A DNA stretch of 50,505 nt from Bacillota bacterium (GTDB lineage: Bacteria; Bacillota; Negativicutes; Sporomusales; Sporomusaceae). A program made the position numbers and the translations under genes. The notes under the pieces are model-generated. The model searched no databases and had not been told where the DNA came from. It was given only the letters and a program-made list of their open reading frames with translations. Every line of letters begins with the position of its first letter. Positions within the stretch are counted from its first letter, which is position 1. Positions 34,430-42,990 of the stretch are shown in pieces. Location of the stretch: contig JAGGAB010000029.1 of the NCBI GenBank assembly GCA_017889705.1, positions 1 through 50,505 of the forward strand. Direction: 5' to 3'.

Positions 34430-35770
34430 GTGGTGAAAGTGGTGGAAGAACGATTTCACTCAGTACGATTAATGTCAGAGCGCTGTCAGGGCTGTGTGAA
34501 TTGTACCAAACGCTGCCCAACAGAAGCTATCCGGATTCGCGGCGGCAAAGCCTATATTACCTCATCTCGCTGTATTGACTGTGGTGAATGTATCCGGAAT
34601 TGTCCCGGTCATGCGAAAACAGCGGTTACCGATGAAATTGCCGATCTTAAAAAGTACAAATATAATATTGCCCTGCCGGCGCCGTCACTATATGGTCAGT
34701 TTAATGCTGAGACTCCGGTTCGTGCCATATTATCAGGTCTGCTAAAACTGGGTTTTGATGAAGTCTTTGAGGTGGCTCATGGGGCGGAAATTGTTTCGCT
34801 GGCAATTAAAGATTATCTGAAGCGTTCCGATATCCCCCGGCCGGCTATTTCTTCCGCTTGCCCGGCTGTTGTCAGACTTATTCAGGTTAAGTTTCCCGAA
34901 CTTATTAATCACATTGTGCCGTTTGACGCTCCGGTTGAAGTAGCTGCCCGCCTGGCGAGAGCGGAGGCCGAGCAAGTGACTGACCTTAAACCAGATGATA
35001 TTGGTGTATGGTTTATTACGCCTTGTCCGGCAAAAATGACGGCAGTATACCAGCCTTTAGGAACGGAGAAATCAAGTATTAGCGGCGCTATTGCTATTAA
35101 TAAAATATATCATGATTTATTTAAAGTGGTTACTGCAGAGAGTCAAGATGCCCGCAGACAGGCTTCTTGGGTCGGAGTCGGCTGGGCGATACCTGGTGGC
35201 GAAACGGCTGCCATTGGTGTTGATAATATGTTGGTTGTGCATGATATTAATCATGTTGCTAGTGCTTTGGAACAAGTTGCCTTAGGAAAGCTTAAAGATG
35301 TTGACTATATTGAGGTTTTGGCTTGCGCCGGCGGTTGTGTGGGGGGCGCTTTAAATGTCGAAAACCATTATGTCGCCGGATATCGGATGAAACAGCGAAT
35401 CACCAAGAAAAAAACACTAGATCCCAAGTATGGTATAATGCCGCGCTCGGATTATTCGGAATTTGAACTTGGTGTGGCGGGACGCCGGGCTATTGAACCC
35501 AAACCGGCTTTGCGTCTTGATGCCGATATATCAAAAGCCATGTCTAAGATTGAAATAATGGATGCAACCCTAAAAAGTTTACCAGGGCTTGACTGTGGAT
35601 CATGCGGTTCGCCTAATTGCAAGGCCTTGGCTGAAGATATTGCTCAGGGAAGGGCCAGTTTGACTGACTGTGTATTTATTTTGCGTAACAAAGTGAGGGA
35701 TCTGGCGTATGAAATGGTTAATTTGGCCGCTAAGATGCCGCCGCCGCTTGATAAAGAGAAAGAAGAATAG
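34430..35770 (+). CDS. Sensory-type [FeFe]-hydrogenase-like Fe-S protein (HydS-like)
   Basis: H-cluster-domain protein that probably senses H2 or redox state. Seen: 446 residues; two N-terminal [4Fe-4S] motifs (CQGCVNCTKRCP and CIDCGECIRNCP). The hydrogenase large-subunit domain keeps Cys at L1 (SSACPAV), L2 (TPCPAKM) and L3 (ACAGGCVGG). The L1 proton-transfer Cys of TSCCP is Ala, and the KSPQ loop of catalytic enzymes is replaced (DAPVEVA). A C-terminal 4Cys FeS domain (DCGSCGSPNCKALAED...C) follows, as in iron-sulfur sensor proteins. The substitutions argue against high turnover, as in reported HydS. GTG start, moderate certainty. It sits between GHKL and DRTGG/PHP genes in the hydrogenase operon. 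Confidence 0.82.
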   Translation: MVKVVEERFHSVRLMSERCQGCVNCTKRCPTEAIRIRGGKAYITSSRCIDCGECIRNCPGHAKTAVTDEIADLKKYKYNIALPAPSLYGQFNAETPVRAILSGLLKLGFDEVFEVAHGAEIVSLAIKDYLKRSDIPRPAISSACPAVVRLIQVKFPELINHIVPFDAPVEVAARLARAEAEQVTDLKPDDIGVWFITPCPAKMTAVYQPLGTEKSSISGAIAINKIYHDLFKVVTAESQDARRQASWVGVGWAIPGGETAAIGVDNMLVVHDINHVASALEQVALGKLKDVDYIEVLACAGGCVGGALNVENHYVAGYRMKQRITKKKTLDPKYGIMPRSDYSEFELGVAGRRAIEPKPALRLDADISKAMSKIEIMDATLKSLPGLDCGSCGSPNCKALAEDIAQGRASLTDCVFILRNKVRDLAYEMVNLAAKMPPPLDKEKEE

Positions 35771-35807
35771 CGGATTTTTATTCCAGCTATAATAGGGAGG
35801 AGTATCT

Positions 35808-36149
35808 GTGACTGTTCAAGAGCTAGTAAAAGCATTGCCTCTAAAAGTGATATCAGGCCAGTCCAACCTCGAAAAAGAAATAAAAGGTGGATATGTGTCA
35901 GATCTGCTGAGTAATGTAATGGGACAAGCGCATGTTGGCAATCTATGGGTTACTATGCAAGGTCATCAGAACATTGTCGCTGTGGCACTACTGGCCGGCC
36001 TGACTGGCATTATTATTGCGGGCAATGTAGAACCCGACCCCGAAGCCATTCGTAAAGCAGCATCAGAAGATATCATTATGCTGACTACGCCGCTGTCTGC
36101 GTATGAAGTGGTTGGCCGCTTGTATCAGTTAGGTATTACCGGAGAATGA
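35808..36149 (+). CDS. DRTGG-domain protein, second
   Basis: 113-residue relative of the first DRTGG protein at 33606. Seen: LPLKVISGQSNLEKEIKGGYVSDLLSNVM, a domain start typical of the family; a middle segment GNLWVTMQGHQNIVAVALLAGLTGIII; and ending TPLSAYEVVGRLYQLG. No cysteines. GTG start with ATAGGGAGGAG upstream. The stop overlaps the PHP gene ATG by 4 nt. Binding of a nucleotide or small ligand is possible but not shown. Confidence 0.75.
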   Translation: MTVQELVKALPLKVISGQSNLEKEIKGGYVSDLLSNVMGQAHVGNLWVTMQGHQNIVAVALLAGLTGIIIAGNVEPDPEAIRKAASEDIIMLTTPLSAYEVVGRLYQLGITGE

Positions 36150-36892
36150 TGATGCGGCGGTATGTGGCCGATCTTCATGTGCACTCTCTGCTGTCACCTT
36201 GCGCTGAAATTGAAATGACGCCAAGTAATATTGTCTGGCATGCAGTACAGCACAAAATTGATATTGTGGCCATTACCGATCACAATGCCTGCGATAATGT
36301 TGTTGCAGCCCTAGAGGCGGCAAAAGGTACTGAGGTTACCATTCTTCCGGGGATGGAAGTGGAAAGTAAAGAAGAAGTTCATCTAATTGTATTATTCGAA
36401 AAAATGCGACAACTAAAGGAGTGGGAACAATTTATCAAACGGTATATGTCAGGACGCCTCAATGATGCAGAACGTTTTGGCGCTCAATTCATCGTTGATG
36501 CCGATGATAATTTTGTAGCGGAGAAACCCGAAATGTTGTTAGCCTCTTTGACTGTTGGTATTGCGGAAATTACCGAGCAAGTAAAAAAAATTGGCGGTCT
36601 TTGTATTGCCAGCCATGTCGACAGGCCAACCTATAGTATTATTTCACAACTAGGCTTTATTCCGGCCGATGTCGAATTGGCAGCTGTCGAGGTATCAAGA
36701 AATATGAGTATAGAGCAGGCGGCAAAGCGCATTCCCGCTATTGGTCGTTTGCCTGTAATAACAGCCTCGGATGCCCATGTAATGGATGATTTTATAAATG
36801 GACCGAAGACGGTATTTTATATGGAGCAACCTACTTTATCAGAAATCCGCCAGGCATTATTAGCTCAAAATTTACGAAAGGTGGTGGTATAG
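36146..36892 (+). CDS. PHP-domain metal-dependent phosphoesterase
   Basis: TIM-barrel-like phosphoesterase of the PHP family (trinuclear metal site). Seen: 248 residues with metal motifs DLHVHS (H11 and H13), ITDHN, GMEVESKEEVHL, SHVDRP and SDAHV, in the expected order. Family members hydrolyse nucleotides, phosphoesters or phosphoproteins; the substrate here is unknown. The start overlaps the DRTGG stop (ATGA). With GHKL kinase-like proteins in the same operon, a kinase/phosphatase pair is an attractive but untested idea. hydC2 follows after 59 nt. Confidence 0.82.
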   Translation: MMMRRYVADLHVHSLLSPCAEIEMTPSNIVWHAVQHKIDIVAITDHNACDNVVAALEAAKGTEVTILPGMEVESKEEVHLIVLFEKMRQLKEWEQFIKRYMSGRLNDAERFGAQFIVDADDNFVAEKPEMLLASLTVGIAEITEQVKKIGGLCIASHVDRPTYSIISQLGFIPADVELAAVEVSRNMSIEQAAKRIPAIGRLPVITASDAHVMDDFINGPKTVFYMEQPTLSEIRQALLAQNLRKVVV

Positions 36893-36951
36893 CCACTGTT
36901 TGGGATTTTTTTGGAAGACAAATGTGATTTTTTTCATAAGGAGGAGTTAAC

Positions 36952-37461
36952 ATGAACAGCAACAAAGAAACTAAAAGCTGCTGCTGTGGTGGCGGTGAAG
37001 CAGGCAAGCTGGCTTTAGATCAGCTGGAAGCAGTTTTAGCTAAGTACCAGGGTGTAAAAGGTGCTCTTATTCCGGTTCTGCAAGAAGCACAGCATGCTTA
37101 TGGCTATCTTCCACGAGAAATTATTCAGGCTATCGCTGAGAAACTGGGAATCCCGGTTAGCCAGATTTATGGTGTGGTAACTTTTTATTCTCAATTCCAC
37201 CTTAATCCCCGTGGCAAAAATATTGTTCGCGTTTGTCAAGGAACTGCTTGCCATGTGCGCGGCGCCAAGGCTATTCTTACAGCTCTGGAAGAAAACCTTC
37301 AGGTTAAAGCCGGTGGTACCACTCCTGATCTGAAATTCACCTTGGAAACAGTGGCTTGTATCGGTGCCTGTGGTCTGGCTCCGGTATTGATGGTCAATGA
37401 CGATACTCATGGTCGCCTAACACCTGAAGTAATTCCCGAGTTATTGGCTCAATACGCCTAA
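36952..37461 (+). CDS. hydC: HydC2, NuoE-like [2Fe-2S] subunit
   Basis: Thioredoxin-fold [2Fe-2S] subunit of the second NAD-linked [FeFe]-hydrogenase. Seen: 169 residues; N-terminal SCCCGGGE cysteine run; VVTFYSQFHLNPRGKN; cluster ligands in VCQGTACHVRG and CIGACGLAPV (two pairs, as in NuoE). AAGGAGGAG is 5 nt before the ATG. It is followed at 9 nt by a GHKL ATPase, so structural and regulatory genes are interleaved. It differs in sequence from HydC1 (5039). Confidence 0.92.
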   Translation: MNSNKETKSCCCGGGEAGKLALDQLEAVLAKYQGVKGALIPVLQEAQHAYGYLPREIIQAIAEKLGIPVSQIYGVVTFYSQFHLNPRGKNIVRVCQGTACHVRGAKAILTALEENLQVKAGGTTPDLKFTLETVACIGACGLAPVLMVNDDTHGRLTPEVIPELLAQYA

Positions 37462-37470
37462 GAACAGCTT

Positions 37471-38034
37471 ATGAGGGAAATATCACTTCATATTCTTGAC
37501 TTGGTTCAGAACTCGAATGAAGCTGGGGCGACGGCAGTAAAATTAGAGATCATTGAAGATCTAAGCAAGGATAGTATGATTATTCGAGTATCTGATAATG
37601 GCCGAGGTATGAATAAGCAATTACGGCAATTAGTGATAGACCCTTTCATAACCACACGGACTACTCGGCGGATTGGTTTAGGGTTACCACTAATGGATAT
37701 GTCTACAAAACGTTGTGGTGGGTATTTAAACATTGATTCAACGCCAGGAGAAGGTACAGTAATTGAGGCTATGTACCAACACAGCCACTTTGACAGGCCG
37801 CCAATGGGAAATTTGGTGGAAACCATAAAGAGCATACTTGTTGCTAATGCGGCATTGCAATTTTCCTATTATCATACCGTTAATAACAAGACGCTTACAG
37901 TTTCTTCCCAGGAAATATCCGATATCTTGGATGGTGTACCATTAACACAGCCGGATGTTTTGATCTGGCTACATGGATACTTGTCTGATAACATAGCCAA
38001 TTTGTACGGAGGTGCTAAAGATGAAAACAATTGA
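37471..38034 (+). CDS. Histidine-kinase-like GHKL ATPase
   Basis: ATPase domain without a sensor or His-phosphoacceptor part. Seen: 187 residues; N-box LHILDLVQNSNEAGA near the N-terminus; G1-box VSDNGRGMN; F-box-like DPFITTRTTRRIGLGLPLM; G2-box STPGEGTVIE. The C-terminal ~75 residues have no clear motif. It lies between hydC2 and the small ferredoxin-like gene and overlaps the latter by 14 nt. This protein is commonly found in bifurcating-hydrogenase operons, and its role is not established. No strong ribosome binding site is seen before the ATG, so it may depend on coupling. Confidence 0.82.
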   Translation: MREISLHILDLVQNSNEAGATAVKLEIIEDLSKDSMIIRVSDNGRGMNKQLRQLVIDPFITTRTTRRIGLGLPLMDMSTKRCGGYLNIDSTPGEGTVIEAMYQHSHFDRPPMGNLVETIKSILVANAALQFSYYHTVNNKTLTVSSQEISDILDGVPLTQPDVLIWLHGYLSDNIANLYGGAKDENN

Positions 38035-38386
38035 AGATTTAAAACGGTTGCGCGAAGAGCTTAAAACAAAAAACAACCTGCGCCATGAAGGTGGCACACA
38101 GATAATTGTTGGCATGGGTACTTGCGGTATTGCTGCTGGAGCTAGGCAAGTAATGACTGCCGTTTTGGAAGAAGTTGCTAAACGGAAGCTTGAAGATGTT
38201 AAAGTCTGCCAGACAGGCTGTATCGGCATGTGTGAAAAAGAGGTATTGCTTGATGTTGTGCGTCCGGGTGAGCCTCGGATAACCTATGGAAGAGTTACTC
38301 CGGCGGATGTCCCCAAAATTATTGCCGAGCATGTAGTTAACGGACGCATTATAGCAGAACTTGCTGTCGGTAAAATAACGGAATAA
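38021..38386 (+). CDS. Thioredoxin-like [2Fe-2S] ferredoxin
   Basis: Small thioredoxin-like ferredoxin as found between hydC and hydB in clostridial hydrogenase operons. Seen: 121 residues; cluster Cys in MGTCGIAAGA, then VCQTGCIGMC; four cysteines in the family spacing (one, then a trio). The ATG at 38021 is used because GGAGGTGCTAAAG is positioned for it; an upstream in-frame GTG at 38012 lies inside that site. It overlaps the GHKL gene by 14 nt. The same fold occurs fused to the N-terminus of HydB2, so this may be an extra electron carrier for that subunit (inference). Confidence 0.85.
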   Translation: MKTIEDLKRLREELKTKNNLRHEGGTQIIVGMGTCGIAAGARQVMTAVLEEVAKRKLEDVKVCQTGCIGMCEKEVLLDVVRPGEPRITYGRVTPADVPKIIAEHVVNGRIIAELAVGKITE

Positions 38387-38416
38387 TTCTTTTATAGAGT
38401 AACAGGAGGGGATAGT

Positions 38417-40207
38417 ATGGAACATATCAGAGCGCATGTGCTCATTTGTGCTGGTACTGGTTGTGTGTCTTCAGGCTCAAAAAAAGTGGAAGCCGCATTC
38501 CAGACAGAACTGGTCAAAAAAGGTTTAGATAAAGAAGTAAAAATTATTGAGACCGGCTGTCATGGCTTCTGTGAAATGGGGCCGTTGGTTATTATCTACC
38601 CCGAAGGGACCTTCTATGTTCGTGTACAGGAAGCCGATGTGGCCGATCTGGTAGAAACCCATCTTTATAAAGGTCGCATTGTTGAGCGATTATTATATAA
38701 AGAACCGATTTCTCATGAAAGTATTCCAAGCTACAATGAAATTTCTTTCTACAAAAAGCAGATGCGCTATGTGTTAGCCAACTGCGGTCATATCAATCCG
38801 GAAGAAATCAATGAATATATTACTGAGGGCGGTTATGAAGCCTTAGGTAAAGCTATAACGCAAATGAAGCCGGACCAAGTGGTGGAAGAAGTCAAAAAAT
38901 CCGGCCTGAGAGGTCGGGGAGGCGGCGGGTTCCCGACTGGTATGAAATGGGGCTTTACTGCTGGCGCAGCAGGCACCAAGAAATATGTTGTCTGTAACGC
39001 CGACGAGGGTGACCCCGGTGCATTTATGGATCGCAGCGTACTTGAAGGCGACCCCCATCGTATCATTGAAGGTATGGCTATCTGCGGTTATGCAATTGGT
39101 GCTGACGAAGGCTATGTCTATGTCCGGGCCGAATATCCGCTGGCTATCAAACGCTTACGAGTTGCGATACAACAAGCGGAAGAACTAGGACTTTTAGGTG
39201 AAAATATTTTGGGTTCCGGCTTTAATTTCAAATTAAAAATTAAAGAAGGTGCCGGTGCCTTTGTATGTGGTGAAGAAACTGCGCTACTGGCTTCTATCGA
39301 AGGCAAACGCGGTATGCCGCGTCCGCGCCCGCCATTCCCGGCTATTTCCGGTTTGTGGGGCAAACCTACCAATATCAATAATGTTGAAACCTTTGCCAAT
39401 GTGCCGCAAATCATCACTAAAGGTGCTGACTGGTATGCGTCCATCGGCACTGAGCGCAGTAAAGGCACCAAAGTATTTGCGCTCACCGGCCGTATTAACA
39501 ATACCGGTTTGGCTGAAGTTCCAATGGGCATTACCATGCGCGAAATCATTTATGATATCGGCGGCGGCATTCAGGGCGGCAAAAAATTCAAGGCCGTTCA
39601 AATTGGCGGCCCGTCAGGCGGCTGTCTGCCTGAGAATAAGCTTGATCTATCGGTTGATTATGACTCGCTGATTCAAGCTGGTGCCATGATGGGTTCAGGC
39701 GGCCTTGTCGTAATGGACGAGACTACTTGTATGGTTGATGTCGCTAAATTCTTCTTAAACTTTACCCAGGCTGAGTCTTGCGGCAAATGTACTCCTTGCC
39801 GCGAAGGTACAAAACGCATGCTCGAAATCCTCACACGGATTACCGAAGGTGAAGGCCGTGAAGGCGATATCGAACTTTTGGAATCCATGGCAAAAAATAT
39901 TAAGACAACTGCTCTTTGTGGTTTGGGGCAAACCGCTCCTAATCCGGTCTTGTCCACCTTGCATTATTTCCGTGACGAATATGAAGCCCATATTAAAGAG
40001 AAACGTTGTCCGGCCGGTGCATGTAACAACCTGCTGCAATATGCGATTATCGATTCCTGCAAAGGATGCGGTTTGTGCAAAAAAGTATGTCCTGCCGAGG
40101 CAATCAGTGGTGAGAAGAAAGAAAAACATGAAATTGACTTGATTAAATGTATTAAATGCGGAGCTTGTTTTGGCAAATGTCCGTTCAAATCAATTGTTAA
40201 AAGCTAA
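38417..40207 (+). CDS. hydB: HydB2, NuoF-like flavoprotein with extra Fe-S domains
   Basis: FMN/NAD(H) subunit of the second, probably electron-bifurcating, [FeFe]-hydrogenase. Seen: 596 residues; N-terminal thioredoxin-like [2Fe-2S] (ICAGTGCVSSG and CHGFCEMG, about 10-60); NuoF core with GRGGGGFPTGMKW, NADEGDPGAFMDRS and GAFVCGEETALLASIEGKRG; SLBB part; [4Fe-4S] site ESCGKCTPCREG (453-464) plus a later Cys in ALCGLGQ; then two C-terminal [4Fe-4S] motifs (CKGCGLCKKVCP and CIKCGACFGKCP). This is the full HydB layout of Thermotoga-type HydABC, unlike HydB1. AGGAGGGG precedes the ATG. Confidence 0.95.
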   Translation: MEHIRAHVLICAGTGCVSSGSKKVEAAFQTELVKKGLDKEVKIIETGCHGFCEMGPLVIIYPEGTFYVRVQEADVADLVETHLYKGRIVERLLYKEPISHESIPSYNEISFYKKQMRYVLANCGHINPEEINEYITEGGYEALGKAITQMKPDQVVEEVKKSGLRGRGGGGFPTGMKWGFTAGAAGTKKYVVCNADEGDPGAFMDRSVLEGDPHRIIEGMAICGYAIGADEGYVYVRAEYPLAIKRLRVAIQQAEELGLLGENILGSGFNFKLKIKEGAGAFVCGEETALLASIEGKRGMPRPRPPFPAISGLWGKPTNINNVETFANVPQIITKGADWYASIGTERSKGTKVFALTGRINNTGLAEVPMGITMREIIYDIGGGIQGGKKFKAVQIGGPSGGCLPENKLDLSVDYDSLIQAGAMMGSGGLVVMDETTCMVDVAKFFLNFTQAESCGKCTPCREGTKRMLEILTRITEGEGREGDIELLESMAKNIKTTALCGLGQTAPNPVLSTLHYFRDEYEAHIKEKRCPAGACNNLLQYAIIDSCKGCGLCKKVCPAEAISGEKKEKHEIDLIKCIKCGACFGKCPFKSIVKS

Positions 40208-40272
40208 ACTTGCCAGTTAACGCACGGAAATATATCCCAACCTTGATTGGGAGAAGAGAGGGTGACACGACG

Positions 40273-42000
40273 ATGGAAATGGTTAATATAACAATCGATG
40301 GCCAGAAACTAGCTGTGCCGAAGACATCGACTGTTTTGGAAGCGGCAGCTTCAATTGGAATAAAAATTCCTACTTTATGCTATCATCCTGAATTGCGTCT
40401 GGAAGGGGCATGCAGGGTATGTATGGTACAGGTGGAAGGCGCTCGCAGTCTGGTTGCGTCTTGCGTCTATCCGGTAAATGAGGGAATGGTTGTCCGTACT
40501 AACACTGCGGATGTCAGGGAAGCGCGTAAGATGGTTGTAGAACTCTTGTTGGCCAACCATCCGACTGACTGCTTATCTTGCCAACGCAATTTAAGCTGCG
40601 AACTGCAAAATATTGCGGCTGATGTCGGTGTTAGGGAAATTCGTTTTGACGGGGAAAAGAAAAACTATCCGCTTGATAATAATAACCCGTCCTTGGTTCG
40701 TGATCAAAGCAAGTGTATCTTGTGCGGCCGCTGCATTCGTGCCTGCAGCGAGCGGCAGGGCGTACATGTTTACAGCTTTGCTAACCGGGGGTTTGATACC
40801 ACAGTCGTTCCTGCCTTTGATCTGGGCTTGGATCAAGTTGCCTGTACCTATTGCGGTCAATGCGCAGCTGTTTGTCCGACAGGCGCCATTGTTGAAAAAG
40901 ACGATACTCAGGCTGTATGGGATGCCCTCAGTGATTCGACAAAACATGTAATTGTTCAGACCGCGCCGGCTGTGCGGGTAGCTCTTGGCGAAGCACTTGA
41001 TTTACCCAATGGCTCCATTGTTACCGGTAAAATGGTAGCTGCTTTAAAACGGTTAGGTTTTGATAGGGTTTTTGATACAAACTTCTCGGCTGACCTTACT
41101 ATTTGGGAAGAAGGATCAGAACTTATTGAGCGACTGACTAATGGCGGTACACTGCCGATGATTACTTCCTGCAGCCCAGGCTGGGTTAATTTTATTGAAT
41201 TAAAATACCCGGATTTGTTAGATCATTTGTCAACTGCCAAGTCGCCGCAACAGATGTTTGGCGCTGTGGCCAAAACTTATTATGCGGAAAAAGTCGGTAT
41301 TGATCCGAAAGATATTGTTTCAGTATCGATTATGCCGTGCACAGCTAAAAAAGCCGAGGCAGCCCGTCCTGAAATGAATTCCAGCGGCTACCAGGATGTC
41401 GATTATGTGTTGACAACCCGGGAATTAGGTCGGATGATTCGTGAAGCAGGTATTTCCTTTGGTAATTTGGAGGAAGCCCAGTTTGATAATCCGCTTGGTA
41501 TTGGTTCTGGTGCCGGCGTTATCTTTGGTGCTACCGGCGGTGTAACTGAAGCGGCTCTTCGAACAGTTGCCAAACTGGTGTCAGGCAAAGAACTTGAGAA
41601 TATCGAGTTTGAGGCAGTTCGTGGGATGAATGGTATCAAAGAAGCGACAGTTCAGTTAAAAGAAGGATTGAGCGTTAAGGTTGCAATTGCGCATACCTTG
41701 GCTAATGCGCGCGTTATGCTGGATAAAATCCGCGCCGGTGAAGCCGATTATCAATTCATCGAAATTATGGCTTGTCCTGGTGGATGTTCAGGTGGCGGCG
41801 GCCAGCCGATAATTACCTCACCGGAAAAGCGGCAGAATCGTATGAATGCTATTTATGAGTGCGATAGATGTTCGGAAATTAGAAAATCGCATGATAATCC
41901 GGCAGTTAAAGAACTATATGATACTTGGCTTGGAAAACCGCTTGGTGAGAAATCTCACCACCTTCTCCATACTCACTATCACAAACAAGATAAGTGCTAA
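40273..42000 (+). CDS. hydA: HydA3, catalytic [FeFe]-hydrogenase subunit of the second HydABC
   Basis: Catalytic H2-activating subunit, 575 residues. Seen: N-terminal [2Fe-2S] (PTLCYHPE, GACRVCMV, VASCVYP); His-ligated cluster HPTDCLSCQRNLSC; two [4Fe-4S] motifs (CILCGRCIRACS and CTYCGQCAAVCP); H-cluster domain with TSCSPGW, MPCTAKK and ACPGGCSGGGGQP; tail EKSHHLLHTHYH. The loop after L1 is STAKSPQQM, where HydA1 and HydA2 have STCKSPQ/SSCKSPQ. The ATG at 40273 follows GAGAGGGTGACACGACG; in-frame codons from 40210 are probably not translated. A strong terminator ends the operon. Confidence 0.95.
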   Translation: MEMVNITIDGQKLAVPKTSTVLEAAASIGIKIPTLCYHPELRLEGACRVCMVQVEGARSLVASCVYPVNEGMVVRTNTADVREARKMVVELLLANHPTDCLSCQRNLSCELQNIAADVGVREIRFDGEKKNYPLDNNNPSLVRDQSKCILCGRCIRACSERQGVHVYSFANRGFDTTVVPAFDLGLDQVACTYCGQCAAVCPTGAIVEKDDTQAVWDALSDSTKHVIVQTAPAVRVALGEALDLPNGSIVTGKMVAALKRLGFDRVFDTNFSADLTIWEEGSELIERLTNGGTLPMITSCSPGWVNFIELKYPDLLDHLSTAKSPQQMFGAVAKTYYAEKVGIDPKDIVSVSIMPCTAKKAEAARPEMNSSGYQDVDYVLTTRELGRMIREAGISFGNLEEAQFDNPLGIGSGAGVIFGATGGVTEAALRTVAKLVSGKELENIEFEAVRGMNGIKEATVQLKEGLSVKVAIAHTLANARVMLDKIRAGEADYQFIEIMACPGGCSGGGGQPIITSPEKRQNRMNAIYECDRCSEIRKSHDNPAVKELYDTWLGKPLGEKSHHLLHTHYHKQDKC

Positions 42001-42008
42001 AAGACAAA

Positions 42009-42051
42009 GAGCCGTGCTGGAACTTTTACGTTTCAGTACGGCTCCTTTTTT
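42009..42051 (+). terminator. Terminator of the second hydrogenase operon
   Basis: Stem GAGCCGTGCTGGAAC / GTTTCAGTACGGCTC (wobbles included) is followed by CCTTTTTT, 8 nt past the hydA3 stop. Confidence 0.88.
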
Positions 42052-42065
42052 CTGATTTGTATTTA

Positions 42066-42098
42066 CTTTTCACATAAAATAAGATAATATGTGAAAGG
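42066..42098. promoter_or_regulatory. Inverted repeat at the rex promoter, possible autoregulatory operator
   Basis: CTTTTCACATA (42066-42076) and TATGTGAAAGG (42088-42098) form an inverted repeat (10 of 11 paired) flanking a GATAAT -10-like hexamer at 42083-42088. The arms contain TTCACA/TGTGAA, as in Rex half-sites, but spaced apart. Autoregulation by Rex is plausible. Confidence 0.4.
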
Positions 42099-42223
42099 AT
42101 ATACAAATTAGGCGGATTTGAAATAAGTTAGCAGGAAATTTGCCTGCAAGTGAGAATGTAACACTTATAACTAAACATGGGCTGCTTTTTTTGAGCGGTG
42201 ACTAATGCTAGGGAGAGTTGTTG

Positions 42224-42868
42224 ATGAAAGAAAGTAAAGAGAATGCGGTAATTTCAAAAGCAACTATTGACCGGTTGCCATTATACTATCGTACACTTAA
42301 GCTCAGCCAAGAAGAAGGCATAGAAATCATATCTTCTGATGAACTTGGCAGGAAGATTGGCGTCACTCCTGAACAAATACGTAAAGACTTATCGGCGTTC
42401 GGTGAGTTCGGCAAAAAAGGTGTAGGTTATTATGTTCGGGAACTTATGCGTAATATTGGTGAAATACTTGGCTTAAACCGCCAGTGGAATATTGCTATCG
42501 TTGGTGTCGGGCATATGGGCTGGGCTTTGGCGAATTATGCGAATTTTTCGTCGCAGGGTTTTGTGCTGCAGGCGATTTTCGACATTGATCCTGATAAGAT
42601 TGGTCGCTATATTAATGAAATTGAAATCTTCCATATTGATAAGATCAAAGAGGTTGTTGCAAGCCGTGATATCCAGATCGGCATCATAACCGTGCCGGCT
42701 GAACATGCTCAAAGTACTGCAACCAACTTAGTTGAAGCCGGAATTAAAGGCATTTGGAATTTTGCGCCGATGAAAGTTAACGTTCCGCCAAATGTGCATA
42801 TTGTGAGTGAAGATTTATCGGTGGGCTTAAGCAGCATTTCCTACTATCTTTCGCGACAAAACGGATAA
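42224..42868 (+). CDS. rex: Redox-sensing transcriptional repressor Rex
   Basis: NAD(H)-sensing repressor: it binds DNA when NADH/NAD is low and releases when NADH is high. Seen: 214 residues; N-terminal winged helix (SKATIDRLPLYYRTL, SSDELGRKIGVTPEQIRKDLSAFGEFGKKGVGY); Rossmann domain with VGVGHMGWALANY (GxGxxG form), DIDPDKIGRY and TVPAEHAQ; C-terminal domain-swap segment ending SYYLSRQNG. The ATG at 42224 with TAGGGAGAG upstream is preferred over TTG codons at 42218/42221. It is located between the second hydrogenase operon and the propionate operon; candidate boxes occur at 4923, 16272 and 33558. Confidence 0.96.
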   Translation: MKESKENAVISKATIDRLPLYYRTLKLSQEEGIEIISSDELGRKIGVTPEQIRKDLSAFGEFGKKGVGYYVRELMRNIGEILGLNRQWNIAIVGVGHMGWALANYANFSSQGFVLQAIFDIDPDKIGRYINEIEIFHIDKIKEVVASRDIQIGIITVPAEHAQSTATNLVEAGIKGIWNFAPMKVNVPPNVHIVSEDLSVGLSSISYYLSRQNG

Positions 42869-42990
42869 TTTGAAAAAAAATTAAAATTTTGAAAAAAATA
42901 AGCAGGATTTTAATATTTGATGTTGAATATTGGAACTAAGTAAGGTTGAAAAATGTAATAATAGCAGAATTTGTACTATATAGATAGGCT

